This document shows, in pieces, positions 7,785-16,068 of a stretch of DNA of 64,000 bases (position 1 is its first letter; each line of letters starts with the position of its first letter). The notes beneath the pieces are model-generated. The model ran no database searches. It saw nothing but the letters and a program-made list of their open reading frames with translations, and had not been told where the DNA came from. The DNA is taken from positions 1 to 64,000 of the forward strand of contig NZ_JAWQFO010000011.1 in the NCBI RefSeq assembly GCF_033436665.1, given 5' to 3'. The stretch is from JAWQFO01 sp033436665. GTDB lineage: Bacteria > Pseudomonadota > Alphaproteobacteria > Rhodobacterales > Rhodobacteraceae. The position numbers and the translations under genes are program-made.

Positions 7785-8999
7785 TCATGCGTCCGCCGCG
7801 GCGGATCGCTTCGGTGCGGCGCCCCTGATCGGCGCGCCGAGCGTTTCGGGGGATGTGATCCGACGCGCGTCACCCGTAATGGCAGAGGCGATACGGCGGG
7901 CCGCAATCCCGGCAGCGTCGAAGAAACCGGTGTAAATCGGCTTGAACCCGGTAAACCAGAGGCCGGGATTCTCCGGGTCGTGCTCGCCCATCGGATGGCG
8001 CGGTCTGCCATTCTCGTCGAGGACGCCGAGATGGCCCATGAGCGGTTCAAGGCCGGTCCTGTACCCGGTTGCCGCGATCACCACGTCGGGTGTGCAGAAC
8101 GTGCCGTCGGCGAGATGAACGCGCTCGCCGTCGAAACGCTCGACGCGCGGCACGATCCGGAAGCGCCCGGCCTTCAGCGCCGCGACGAAGCCGTCATCGA
8201 TCGCAAAGGTCACCCCGTCCCGCAACAGGCGCGTGCTCCCGCCCTCCGGGTGGCTGGTCAGCCCGTAGCGCCGGAGATCCCCGAGAAAGAGCCGTTCCGT
8301 CATCTTGAACGCCGGATCGAGGACACGGTTCGGCAGAGCCGCGAACACGCGCGCCAGCCCGTGGATCGGGTACCCGAAAATGCGCTTCGGCACGACGACC
8401 GGTCCGTAGCGAACGGACACCATCACCTCGGCCGGAGTATGGCTCGCCAGGTGGTTGAGGGCGTCCGTGCCGGAGTTGCCCGCGCCCACGACAAGCACGC
8501 GCTTGCCGTCGAAGCGGGACACATCACCGAGATCGGCGACATGAAGGAACTCGCCGGAGAAGCATTCCTTCCCAGGCCAGTCGGGGACATGGGGGATGCT
8601 CTCACGCCCCGTGGCGACGATGAGGTTCTCGGCACAGTGCAGCCCGGTGTTCGTGGCCACATGCCAAGCGCCGTCGACGGCGCTGATCTCCGTCACGCGA
8701 CAGCCGTAGTGCACCGGCGCGTCGAGCCGTCCGGCATAGCGCTCCAGATGCGAGACAACCGTGTCGCGCTTCAGATAGGTGCCATCACCTTTCGGTGCCG
8801 CCTGCCCGGGGAGGCCGGCGAACTCACGGTGGATGTTGAGCCGCAGGGCGGGGTGGCGCCCGCGCCAGGGTTCGGCGGGTCGGTCCCGTGCTTCCAGCAC
8901 GGTGACGGGCACGCCGCGTTCGGCCAGCACATGTGCCGCGGCGAGACCCGAGAGCCCCGCGCCGATCACCAGCGCGCTGCCTGGTTCTATCCTGTTCAT
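7785..8999 (-). CDS. FAD-dependent monooxygenase (FMO/YUCCA-like NAD(P)/FAD oxidoreductase)
   Basis: This 404-residue protein has an N-terminal FAD-binding GAGLSGLAAAHVLAERG (about residue 13), the FMO signature region FSGEFLHVADL, and a second dinucleotide-binding VVGAGNSGTD near residue 170. A C-terminal ATGYRTG follows. This arrangement is that of flavin monooxygenases that oxygenate soft nucleophiles or, in YUCCA-type members, decarboxylate 2-oxo acids. AAAGGAAAG precedes the start. It sits between a DUF1127 gene and the secreted barrel protein. The substrate is unknown. Confidence 0.9.
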   Translation of the reverse strand: MNRIEPGSALVIGAGLSGLAAAHVLAERGVPVTVLEARDRPAEPWRGRHPALRLNIHREFAGLPGQAAPKGDGTYLKRDTVVSHLERYAGRLDAPVHYGCRVTEISAVDGAWHVATNTGLHCAENLIVATGRESIPHVPDWPGKECFSGEFLHVADLGDVSRFDGKRVLVVGAGNSGTDALNHLASHTPAEVMVSVRYGPVVVPKRIFGYPIHGLARVFAALPNRVLDPAFKMTERLFLGDLRRYGLTSHPEGGSTRLLRDGVTFAIDDGFVAALKAGRFRIVPRVERFDGERVHLADGTFCTPDVVIAATGYRTGLEPLMGHLGVLDENGRPRHPMGEHDPENPGLWFTGFKPIYTGFFDAAGIAARRIASAITGDARRITSPETLGAPIRGAAPKRSAAADA

Positions 9000-9019
9000 G
9001 GGTCTTTCCTTTCTGTGGT

Positions 9020-9235
9020 CTATCGCCAGAGGAGCGGAACTGCGTTGTCATGTGGGGCCGCATATTGCCCGAGCCCCATGTCGCGGAGCAGGTGGTCCGG
9101 GAGATGGGAAAGCTCCCGCATCTCCCGGCGAATGCGACGCCTCTCTCCGGCGCTCTCCACCCACCGGCGAAAGTCGTCGGCGATACGTGAACCCCGCCGG
9201 CGCCCTGCGCCGGCATTCGATGAAATCATGGTCAT
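9020..9235 (-). CDS. DUF1127 small basic protein
   Basis: This 71-residue Arg-rich protein ends with the family motif REMRELSHLPDHLLRDMGLGQ. Small DUF1127 proteins in alphaproteobacteria have been linked to RNA turnover and to phosphate or carbon metabolism, but no role can be assigned here. AAAGGATCAAGGAC precedes the ATG. It lies 20 bases upstream of the monooxygenase and 24 bases downstream of the methyltransferase, so it is part of the operon. Confidence 0.9.
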   Translation of the reverse strand: MTMISSNAGAGRRRGSRIADDFRRWVESAGERRRIRREMRELSHLPDHLLRDMGLGQYAAPHDNAVPLLWR

Positions 9236-9259
9236 GTCCTTGATCCTTTCTGGGCCCGC

Positions 9260-10342
9260 TCAAGCGCGGGCGACGAAGTAGGCGTTGAGGGGATCGTGCG
9301 GCAGGCGATGCGTCTCGACCGATGCGAAGCCTGTCTCGGCGAGATACTCCTCGGCCGTCTCGACACCCCACATCGCTCCCAGTCCTGGCCCGCCCTGCCC
9401 GAGCGAGATCGGCATGCAGTGCATGCTGGAGATCATGAACAGGAGCGGTGCGAACGGGTTGGCGATGTTCTTCTCGAGATCGCGCGAGCCGCCGATGTCT
9501 TGCATCAGGAAGATGCCGCCGGGGTTGAGAGATCGGCGGATCAGACGCAGGAACCCTTTGGGATCGGCCTGATCGTGGACCGCATCGAAGGCGGTTATCA
9601 GGTCGAACGCCCCGATGACTTCTTCGCGGGACAAATCCCTTGTGTGGAAACTCAGGTTTCCGAGCCCCTCTCGCGCCGCGACATCGGCGGTCCGCGCAAA
9701 GGCGTCTTCGCAGAGATCGAAGCCGGAGAAGCGGCTGTTCGGAAAGGCCTTCGCGAGGGTCAGCATCGCCAGTCCGCCACCGCAGCCGAAGTCGGCCACG
9801 TCGATACCGCTTTCGAGGCGCGCGATCAGACCCGGCACAACCGGCAGGATCGCGTCGATCAGATTGGCGACGACGAGCTGTGCGCTGTCCTCTGCCATGA
9901 CTTCATGGAACCGGTCGAAATGGTGATAGCAGAGGCCCTCGCCACTCTTGAAACGATCCAAAAGCTTGTCCTCGACCGACGCCGCGAGACCCACGAACTG
10001 CGTCGTGACCGCCATGTTGTCGGGGCTGGCGGCGCGGGTCAGAAACGCCGCGTGTTCGGGCGGCAGGGTGTAGGTTCTCGCGGTCGGGTCGTAGTCCACG
10101 ACGCCCGAGGTCACCATCACGCCCAGCCATTCCCGCAGGTAGCGCTCGCTGACGCCGATCTTCGCGGCAAGTGCCGCCGAGGTCAGGCCGGGATGGGCAG
10201 CCAGCCCGTCAAACAGGCCGGCCCGATGGCCAAGCGACGACATGACGGCCAGTGCCGCCTCGTTGAGTGTGCCGACGAAACGCTCTGCAAAGGCGTCCGC
10301 CTTCGTTCCGTCGAATGCCGGGATATGTTCCTGAACTGTCAT
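9260..10342 (-). CDS. Methyltransferase with N-terminal winged helix (Rv2258c-like)
   Basis: This 360-residue protein has an N-terminal winged-helix domain (about 25-110, with LTSAALAAKIGVSERYLREWLGVMVTSGVV) used in this family for dimerisation, followed by a class I SAM-binding domain (VADFGCGGGLAMLTLAKAFP, about residue 180). The architecture is that of Rv2258c-like and O-methyltransferase-like enzymes acting on small molecules. GGAAGGACG lies before the ATG. It is the first gene of the eight-gene minus-strand operon and is divergent from the GlxA-type regulator 138 bases away. Confidence 0.88.
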   Translation of the reverse strand: MTVQEHIPAFDGTKADAFAERFVGTLNEAALAVMSSLGHRAGLFDGLAAHPGLTSAALAAKIGVSERYLREWLGVMVTSGVVDYDPTARTYTLPPEHAAFLTRAASPDNMAVTTQFVGLAASVEDKLLDRFKSGEGLCYHHFDRFHEVMAEDSAQLVVANLIDAILPVVPGLIARLESGIDVADFGCGGGLAMLTLAKAFPNSRFSGFDLCEDAFARTADVAAREGLGNLSFHTRDLSREEVIGAFDLITAFDAVHDQADPKGFLRLIRRSLNPGGIFLMQDIGGSRDLEKNIANPFAPLLFMISSMHCMPISLGQGGPGLGAMWGVETAEEYLAETGFASVETHRLPHDPLNAYFVARA

Positions 10343-10480
10343 CTTGCGTCCTTCCGTGTTTCCAAAGGCCCAAGGGGCCGTTTTCCTGTGCGCTGGATGG
10401 ACGGATCGTCAGAGATGCGTTAGAAGAGAAAAGGACGGAAACGGTGATAATCGGACCACCGAGGAAGATTGGAGCGGGGC

Positions 10481-11491
10481 ATGAGCATCAATACGGTCGT
10501 GATCGGATCGCGGCACTCAGGAACGTCGACGCTGTTCTCGATCCTGGACGTGCTGGCGTCCGTGGGGCGGGACTGGGAGATGCTGCACGGTCTTCCGATG
10601 CAGGTCCCGCTGTTCAGCGCCAGCCTCAGGACGGTCGACGGGGCACCCTATTGGGACGTCAACGGCCGGAAGATCACACCCGATGCGATGCTCGGAGAGG
10701 CGCCCGAGCCGGATGTGATTATTGTCTCGGACCTGCACATCGATCCGAACGCGGGGCTACCGGAGGACCTGCGGCCGGTCGCGGATTGGATCGCGGCGGC
10801 CCATGCCCGCGGCGCGATCGTCACCTCGGTCTGCTCCGGGTCCGTACTCCTGGGCGCGGCCGGTCTGCTCGATGGCGAGGAAGCAACCACCCATTGGGGA
10901 TACGCCGACATGCTGGGGCGGGACTTTCCGGAAGTGAAGGTCTGCCGTGAACGGATATTGGTGCCTGCCGGCGACGGACACCGGGTTGTCACCGCCGGCG
11001 GTGCGTCGGCCTGGGCTGATCTCATGCTCTACCTGATCGGGCGCTTGGCCGGTGCCGAGGAAGCGCGCCGCGTTGCGAAGATCTACCTGATCGATCCGCA
11101 TCTCGACGGGCAGTTGTCCTATGCTTCCCTGACCTCGGGGCGCCAGCACCAGGACCAGTTGATCGCCGATGCGCAGGTCTGGGCCGCAAAACACTACGAC
11201 TCGCCAAGTCCTGTCTCCGCCATGGCCGATCAGTGCGGCATGACCGAACGCGGGTTCCATCGGCGGTTCAAAAAGGCGACAGGCCAAGCGCCCGCCGACT
11301 ACGTCCAGACCCTGCGGGTCGAGGAGGCAAAACAGCTCCTCGAAACAACGGCCGCACCGATAGACGAGATTTCCGCCGAAGTCGGATACTCCGAGCCATC
11401 GAGTTTCAGGTCAGCGTTCCGCAAACGCGTCGGCATCTCCGCGTCGGCCTACCGGAAGAAATGGCGGGCGCTTGCGCCAGTGGCGAATTGA
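10481..11491 (+). CDS. GlxA-family transcriptional regulator (DJ-1/PfpI domain plus AraC HTH)
   Basis: This 336-residue protein has a DJ-1/PfpI-like glutamine-amidotransferase-fold domain (about 1-180) with the nucleophile-elbow-like VCSGSVLLGAAGLL, and a C-terminal AraC domain (about 225-330, DQCGMTERGFHRRFKKATG and VGYSEPSSFRSAFRKRVG). Start 10481 has GGAG seven bases upstream. Regulators of this type usually sense small metabolites and activate a divergent operon. Here the target would be the eight-gene operon starting at 10342. Confidence 0.9.
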   Translation: MSINTVVIGSRHSGTSTLFSILDVLASVGRDWEMLHGLPMQVPLFSASLRTVDGAPYWDVNGRKITPDAMLGEAPEPDVIIVSDLHIDPNAGLPEDLRPVADWIAAAHARGAIVTSVCSGSVLLGAAGLLDGEEATTHWGYADMLGRDFPEVKVCRERILVPAGDGHRVVTAGGASAWADLMLYLIGRLAGAEEARRVAKIYLIDPHLDGQLSYASLTSGRQHQDQLIADAQVWAAKHYDSPSPVSAMADQCGMTERGFHRRFKKATGQAPADYVQTLRVEEAKQLLETTAAPIDEISAEVGYSEPSSFRSAFRKRVGISASAYRKKWRALAPVAN

Positions 11492-11545
11492 GCCGGGCAC
11501 CAAGCAAGAGACCGACAATGATTTCTGACACAGCGCGATACGGTG

Positions 11546-11557
11546 GGGCCATTATCG
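11546..11557 (+). repeat. 12-bp cassette-end repeat, second occurrence
   Basis: GGGCCATTATCG lies 54 bases after the GlxA-type gene and before the carboxymuconolactone-decarboxylase-like gene. With the copy at 16018-16029 it brackets a 4.5-kb block containing cassette copy B. Confidence 0.6.
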
Positions 11558-11641
11558 TGACGGCATTTGCGTTGTGAACGACATCTCCGGTGTTTGAAGC
11601 AAACGAGCGGTCCGGCGGAAAGCACTGCCGGACCGCAGGTG

Positions 11642-12184
11642 TCACGCCGCGCGAGCTCGGCGCGCGGGGAAGTCGATGTCAGTCTCCGCGACGTGGTTCA
11701 AATAGTTCGTGATGATGTTCGCCACTACGTTGGCGACAGTCTCCACGATGTCGGCCTCGGTCAGCCCGGCCGAACGCGCTTTCGCGATGTCGCCGTCCGA
11801 CACCTTGCCGCGGGACTCAACGATCTCCGTGGCGAATTCGAGTATCGCTCCGGTACGCGGATCGTCCGATTGGCCGGCGAGATGATCCTCGATCGTCGCG
11901 GGCGGAACCCTCAGCCCCGACGAGATCGCCGCATGGGCTGACGCGCAGTAGTCGCACGCGTTTGCGCCCGCGACCGTCAGGGCAATTGCCTCGCGCGTTC
12001 GGGCGTCGAAGCCGCCGCCGGCCAGGGCTTCGTTGAGGCCCAGCAGTCCTGCAAGCGCGGCCGGCTGGTTTCCGGCAACCCGATAGAGGTTGGGCACCAT
12101 GCCGATCTTCTTCTTGATGGCCTCGAACAGGGAGGCGGTTTCGGGTGTAGCGTCGCGGTCAGCGACTTGGGTTATGCGTGCCAT
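11642..12184 (-). CDS. Carboxymuconolactone decarboxylase/AhpD-like peroxidase-related protein
   Basis: This 180-residue all-helical protein has the AhpD-type redox motif in ANACDYCASAHAAIS (CxxC followed by His). In AhpD the two Cys and the His relay electrons for alkyl hydroperoxide reduction; many homologues have only that inferred role. AAAGGACAC precedes the ATG. It points in the same direction as the small membrane protein gene 35 bases upstream, so it may be the end of cassette B on this side. Whether copy A also has it is outside the window. Confidence 0.88.
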   Translation of the reverse strand: MARITQVADRDATPETASLFEAIKKKIGMVPNLYRVAGNQPAALAGLLGLNEALAGGGFDARTREAIALTVAGANACDYCASAHAAISSGLRVPPATIEDHLAGQSDDPRTGAILEFATEIVESRGKVSDGDIAKARSAGLTEADIVETVANVVANIITNYLNHVAETDIDFPARRARAA

Positions 12185-12219
12185 GGAATGTGTGTCCTTT
12201 GGATGGAGTGGGAGTGGGA

Positions 12220-12582
12220 TCAGGCCGTGGCCCTGCCGTCTTCGGGCTTCGAAAGGCCGATGACGGCCACGACGGCGGCGCCGTTGAGAAGGTAGAAGGC
12301 GGCGTCGAGCCCGGTGAAGCCGAGAACGAGCGGCAGGATGAGGAACAGGACCCCGACCACCAGATCGACGGCCAGGTGCAGCCGATAGGGAAGAAGGCGG
12401 ACGATGCCGAGGTGATGGTCGGTGAACACCGTCAGAAAGAGGGCGGCGACACCGACGATCGGCGACACAGCAAGGGCCAGCGGATGCGAGGCGCCGAGAC
12501 CGAGGAGAAACGGCAGGGCGATCAGTGCCAGGGCGACCGGATAGTCGAGCCAGGCGTGGATGGTCTTCGTGACGAAGCGCAT
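12220..12582 (-). CDS. Small multi-TM membrane protein, SPW-repeat-like, copy B
   Basis: This 120-residue protein has four predicted membrane helices in two pairs (ALALIALPFLLGLGA, ALAVSPIVGVAALFLTVF, LAVDLVVGVLFLILPLVLG, FYLLNGAAVVAVIGL). Family placement as SPW-repeat-like is tentative. Start 12582 (MRFVTK) has AAGGACA upstream; the reading frame extends 16 codons further without a good site. Copy A is cut by the window start. Function is unknown. Confidence 0.7.
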   Translation of the reverse strand: MRFVTKTIHAWLDYPVALALIALPFLLGLGASHPLALAVSPIVGVAALFLTVFTDHHLGIVRLLPYRLHLAVDLVVGVLFLILPLVLGFTGLDAAFYLLNGAAVVAVIGLSKPEDGRATA

Positions 12583-12711
12583 GGATTTGTCCTTTGTCAG
12601 AGTTTCAGGTGATGCACCGTAGCGATGCACGACACCGGATAGCTCTTTCCGTCAGGACGATAAATTCAGATAGTACGGATTCTCGGCGATATCGTCCGAA
12701 CTACGGGACTG

Positions 12712-13680
12712 TCAGGCATGCTCGTGCTGCGCACCCTTCACCCGGAAGGCCGCGGGAGAAAGCCCGATCTCCTTCTTGAAGACGCGGCTGAAGGCGGATT
12801 CCGAGGCGTAGCCCGAAATCTCGGCCGTCTCGGCGACTGACAGTCCGCGGGTGGCCAGTGCCTCCCTGGCGATCTGCATTCGCCAGGAGGTCGCATAGGC
12901 CATCGGCGTGACCCCGATCCGGCCGGTGAACCTTTCCGCGAAACTCGTCCGCGACAGACCCGCTTCGCGGGCCAGCTTCTCGACGGTCCAGTCCGCGGCG
13001 GGCGCGCGATGGAATGCGGTAAGCGCACGTGCGATATTGGGATCCGCGAAGCCTGCGAGGCTGTCGCCCGACGCGGCTGACTGCTCGATATGGGCACGGA
13101 TTGCCTGGGCGAAGATCGCCTCCGACATCTTGAGCGCGATCAGGTCGCCGCCCAGCCGGGTGCCACCGGCTTCGGCTCCGATCACGCGCAGTGTCGCTTC
13201 CAGCCACGGTCCCAGATCATCGCCGTAGCCGCGCAGGTGGATCAGAGGTGGCAACCGGTCGAGCAGGATGTGCCGCGACCCCTCTGCCATCGCGAAGTGG
13301 CCGCAGATCAGCTGCGTGTCTTGCGCCGATTCCTCACCACCCCATACCAGCGTTCCGTGTCCGGGAAAGCCCGAACGGGCCAGGATGTCGTCGAGTGGCA
13401 GGACGTCGTCCGGCCCGGTGTGCCGGCACAAAAGAACATGAGACCGCCCGTGCGGCACGATTACGAGGTCACCCTGCTTCAGGTCGACCGTCCGCTCGGT
13501 GCCCTCGACGCGAATCCGCGCCTCGCCGCGATGGACGTAATGGAATCGTGTCACGTTTCGAAAGGCGGGGACACGCACGCCCCAGGGCTCGGTAAAGCTC
13601 GTCCGGAAGTAGAGCGTCCCCCGGAGGGACAGGCGTGTGAGGATGTCGCTCAAAAGGTCCAACATGTCCGATCGATACAC
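12712..13680 (-). CDS. AraC-family transcriptional regulator with N-terminal cupin domain, copy B
   Basis: This 322-residue paralogue of 424-1392 has the same cupin plus AraC double helix-turn-helix architecture. Differences include R for Q at residue 20, S for C in ILARSGFPGHG, and the last few residues (GAQHEHA against GAERELA). The DNA-recognition helices are essentially unchanged, so both regulators probably bind the same operators and could cross-regulate both cassettes. It is divergent from DUF4142 copy B. Confidence 0.9.
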   Translation of the reverse strand: MYRSDMLDLLSDILTRLSLRGTLYFRTSFTEPWGVRVPAFRNVTRFHYVHRGEARIRVEGTERTVDLKQGDLVIVPHGRSHVLLCRHTGPDDVLPLDDILARSGFPGHGTLVWGGEESAQDTQLICGHFAMAEGSRHILLDRLPPLIHLRGYGDDLGPWLEATLRVIGAEAGGTRLGGDLIALKMSEAIFAQAIRAHIEQSAASGDSLAGFADPNIARALTAFHRAPAADWTVEKLAREAGLSRTSFAERFTGRIGVTPMAYATSWRMQIAREALATRGLSVAETAEISGYASESAFSRVFKKEIGLSPAAFRVKGAQHEHA

Positions 13681-13761
13681 GACCGAAAGCGTACTCGTCC
13701 AGTCATCCGGACGATCTGACAGAAAACCGGGACTTTATGGCATTCAGAAGACGGCCTGGCT

Positions 13762-13779
13762 GTGGCAATCGAATGCCAC
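13762..13779 (+). promoter_or_regulatory. Hairpin in the DUF4142 leader, copy B
   Basis: The stem GTGGCA/TGCCAC with a six-base loop is identical to 1474-1491 and sits at the same distance before the DUF4142 start. It is conserved although the flanking bases differ between copies. Confidence 0.4.
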
Positions 13780-13804
13780 CCTAACTCAAAACCGGAGATT
13801 CCCG

Positions 13805-14332
13805 ATGAAGATTACAACTCTTGCTCTTGCCGGCGCCGTGGCGGCCACGGGCCTTGCAGCCGAGGCCGGCCAGCCGATGAACGACCTTCAGATCGCGCAT
13901 GCGGCCTATACCGCCGGTGGTCTCGACATCCGCTATGCGCACCTCGCGCTGGCGATTTCGGAGAACGACGGGGTGCGCGAATTCGCCCAGACGATGATCC
14001 GCGACCATACGGCCGTGAACGACGCGGCAGGCGCATTGATCGCCCAGCTGAACGTGACGCCCGAGGACAACGATCTCAGCCGCGCGCTGGTCGAGGGCGC
14101 TGCGGCGAAGCGGGATGAACTCGCGTCGCTGACCGGCGCGGCATTCGACTGCGCCTATGCGACGAACGAACTGGGCTACCACCAGATCGTCAACAAGACG
14201 GTCGCCGAAGCGTTCATTCCCGCCGTCACGGTCGCACCGCTGAAGTCGCTTCTGGAGGATGCCCTGGTCACATTCCGCGCGCACGAGGCCCATGCCGAGC
14301 GCATGGTCGACGGTCTGCAATGCGCGGGCTGA
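13805..14332 (+). CDS. DUF4142 domain secreted protein, copy B
   Basis: This 175-residue paralogue of 1517-2044 has signal peptide MKITTLALAGAVAATGLAAEA and the same His-containing helical segments (YAHLALAISEN, RDHTAVND). The start was set at 13805 by the signal peptide and by comparison with copy A, although the frame stays open upstream. The last 13 bases overlap the cupredoxin gene. Confidence 0.88.
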   Translation: MKITTLALAGAVAATGLAAEAGQPMNDLQIAHAAYTAGGLDIRYAHLALAISENDGVREFAQTMIRDHTAVNDAAGALIAQLNVTPEDNDLSRALVEGAAAKRDELASLTGAAFDCAYATNELGYHQIVNKTVAEAFIPAVTVAPLKSLLEDALVTFRAHEAHAERMVDGLQCAG

Positions 14333-14688
14333 CGGCTCTCTCTCGGCGTCGGTTCGGTCAGGGTCTGGGCGCAAGCCTGGCCCTGGCCTCGGCTCCGCTT
14401 GCCGGTGCGGCGCATGACGGATCGCACGTGGTGACGGTGCGCCTGTCCCGCTTCGCCTTCGTCCCGGCCATCGTCGAGATACGGCCGGGCGATACGGTGG
14501 TCTGGATCAACGAGGATCTGGCGCCACATACCGCAACGGCGCGTGATGGAAGCTGGGATACCGGCACTCTGAAGACAGGCGCATCGGCACGCATCACCTT
14601 CTCGACGCCCGGCGCGTCCGACTATTTCTGCGCCTTTCATCCGCACATGACCGGAACCGTCTCGGTCCGGGCAGCGGTTGCCGGATGA
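14320..14688 (+). CDS. Tat-exported cupredoxin, copy B
   Basis: This 122-residue cupredoxin has twin-arginine signal SRRRFGQGLGASLALAS and all four copper ligands (His in APHTATA; Cys, His, Met in YFCAFHPHMTG). Compared with copy A, the substitutions cluster in the linker after the signal and in the strand before the copper loop, which could change partner or redox potential. Confidence 0.92.
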   Translation: MRGLTALSRRRFGQGLGASLALASAPLAGAAHDGSHVVTVRLSRFAFVPAIVEIRPGDTVVWINEDLAPHTATARDGSWDTGTLKTGASARITFSTPGASDYFCAFHPHMTGTVSVRAAVAG

Positions 14689-14743
14689 CGGGCATTCCGG
14701 CCTCCCCGGGGGGCGGTCGGACCTGACACTGAAAGGAAAATCC

Positions 14744-15451
14744 ATGCCTGCCCCGATTACACTCATCAGTCACGCGCTTTGCCCCTACGTGCAGCGCATC
14801 GCAATCGCCCTTGCCGAGAAGGACATGGCCTTCGAGCGACGCACAGTCGATCTCTCCCGGAAACCGGACTGGTTTCTGGCCGTGTCACCGCTTGGCAGGA
14901 CACCGGTTCTGATGATCGGCGATGACGTGCTGTTCGAGTCGGCGGCCATTCTCGAATACCTCGAGGAGACGCTTCCGAGCCCGCTTCATCCGGCATCCCC
15001 AGTGGAGCGTGCGCGGCACCGCGCCTGGATCGGCTTCGGCTCAGAATGCCTGAACGACATCGCCGGCTTCTATTCAGCTGCTGACGCCCAGACGCTCGAT
15101 GCGAAGGCGGCTTCGCTCCACGCGAGGTTCCGCGTCCTCGAAGGCCAGTTGGAGATCGGCCCCTGGTTCGCGGGCGACCGCTTCAGCCTAGTGGACGCGG
15201 TCTTCGCGCCGGTCTTCCGATACTTCGACACGTTTGACGCCATCGGCGATTTCGGAGCCTTCGACGGCCTGTCGAAGGTCGCGGAATGGCGGAGGAATCT
15301 CTCGTTCAGAACCTCGGTCCAGCAAGCGGTCACGCCTGCCTACGCCGATCGACTGGAACTTTTCATCGAGCGCAAGGGCGGCGCACTTGCCGACATCCTC
15401 GCCTCGCGTGCCCTGCCCCATGCGGTGGTGCGTGTCGCAGGGGAAGCATAG
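14744..15451 (+). CDS. Glutathione S-transferase family protein, copy B
   Basis: This 235-residue paralogue of 2462-3160 keeps CPYVQR, GRTPVLM and ESAAILEYLEETLP. The C-terminal tail is slightly longer and diverged. GAAAGGAAAATCC precedes the ATG. It abuts the GNAT gene exactly as in copy A (TAG then ATG at 15452). Confidence 0.92.
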   Translation: MPAPITLISHALCPYVQRIAIALAEKDMAFERRTVDLSRKPDWFLAVSPLGRTPVLMIGDDVLFESAAILEYLEETLPSPLHPASPVERARHRAWIGFGSECLNDIAGFYSAADAQTLDAKAASLHARFRVLEGQLEIGPWFAGDRFSLVDAVFAPVFRYFDTFDAIGDFGAFDGLSKVAEWRRNLSFRTSVQQAVTPAYADRLELFIERKGGALADILASRALPHAVVRVAGEA

Positions 15452-15994
15452 ATGTATGCTGAGTGCAAACCCCTCGACCGTTCAAGGACGAACTCAACAG
15501 GCATGCCACGACCCGAGATCAGTTTCACCCGCCTGACCGAGGTCCCGCTGGTCTCGCTCGTCGCGCACATGAACGATCCGCGGACCAGAGAGCACATGCC
15601 GCTCCTGACGTCACACTGGACAATCGAAGACGCCGAAGCCTTCGTCGCCGCGAAGGAAGCCTGCTGGCAACGCGACGGTCTTGGTCATTGGGCGATCCTC
15701 GAGGGCGGTCGCTACGTCGGCTGGGGCGGATTCCAGAAGGAGGGCGAGGAATGGGATTTCGGATTGGTGCTTGTGCCCGACGCCTTTGGCCTTGGTGCGA
15801 CAATCGCGCGCAAAGCCTTGGCCGTCGCCCGCGCCGACGCTCGCATTCCCTTCATCATCTTCCTCCTACCGCCATCGCGAAAGCATCTGGGAGCGCTCGA
15901 CCGAATGGGCGCCGAACTGGTCGGCGAGATCGAGTATGATGGCGCCGTGTTCAGGAAGTTCCGGTTAGAAATGAACCTCCGTGATCAGCGCTAG
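15452..15994 (+). CDS. GNAT-family N-acetyltransferase (RimJ/RimL-like), copy B
   Basis: This 180-residue paralogue of 3161-3703 has divergence concentrated in the first 20 residues and around HMPLLTSHWTIEDAEAF. The C-terminal 35 residues are identical apart from ALDRMG for ALGRMG. It is the final gene of cassette B. Confidence 0.85.
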   Translation: MYAECKPLDRSRTNSTGMPRPEISFTRLTEVPLVSLVAHMNDPRTREHMPLLTSHWTIEDAEAFVAAKEACWQRDGLGHWAILEGGRYVGWGGFQKEGEEWDFGLVLVPDAFGLGATIARKALAVARADARIPFIIFLLPPSRKHLGALDRMGAELVGEIEYDGAVFRKFRLEMNLRDQR

Positions 15995-16017
15995 CGATCG
16001 CCAAATTCGCATAGGGC

Positions 16018-16029
16018 GGGCCATTATCG
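16018..16029 (+). repeat. 12-bp cassette-end repeat, third occurrence
   Basis: GGGCCATTATCG is at the right edge of cassette B, immediately before an inverted repeat and a broken tyrosine recombinase gene. Confidence 0.6.
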
Positions 16030-16068
16030 TTACCGGCGATGCGGGTGATTTCGGAGCACTGAACGGCC

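Larger units (their letters stand above)
12290..16031. repeat. Duplicated six-gene cassette, copy B
   Basis: This is the full counterpart of 1-3740, with the same gene order and strands and nucleotide similarity through coding and intergenic sequence. Regulator and membrane-protein genes are the most alike; cupredoxin and the acetyltransferase N-terminus differ most. The right end falls at the 12-mer GGGCCATTATCG (16018-16029). Confidence 0.9.

Noticed and set aside
6052..7935. A 627-codon plus-strand open frame
   Set aside because: It is antisense to the MATE and secreted barrel genes and has low-complexity, basic composition.
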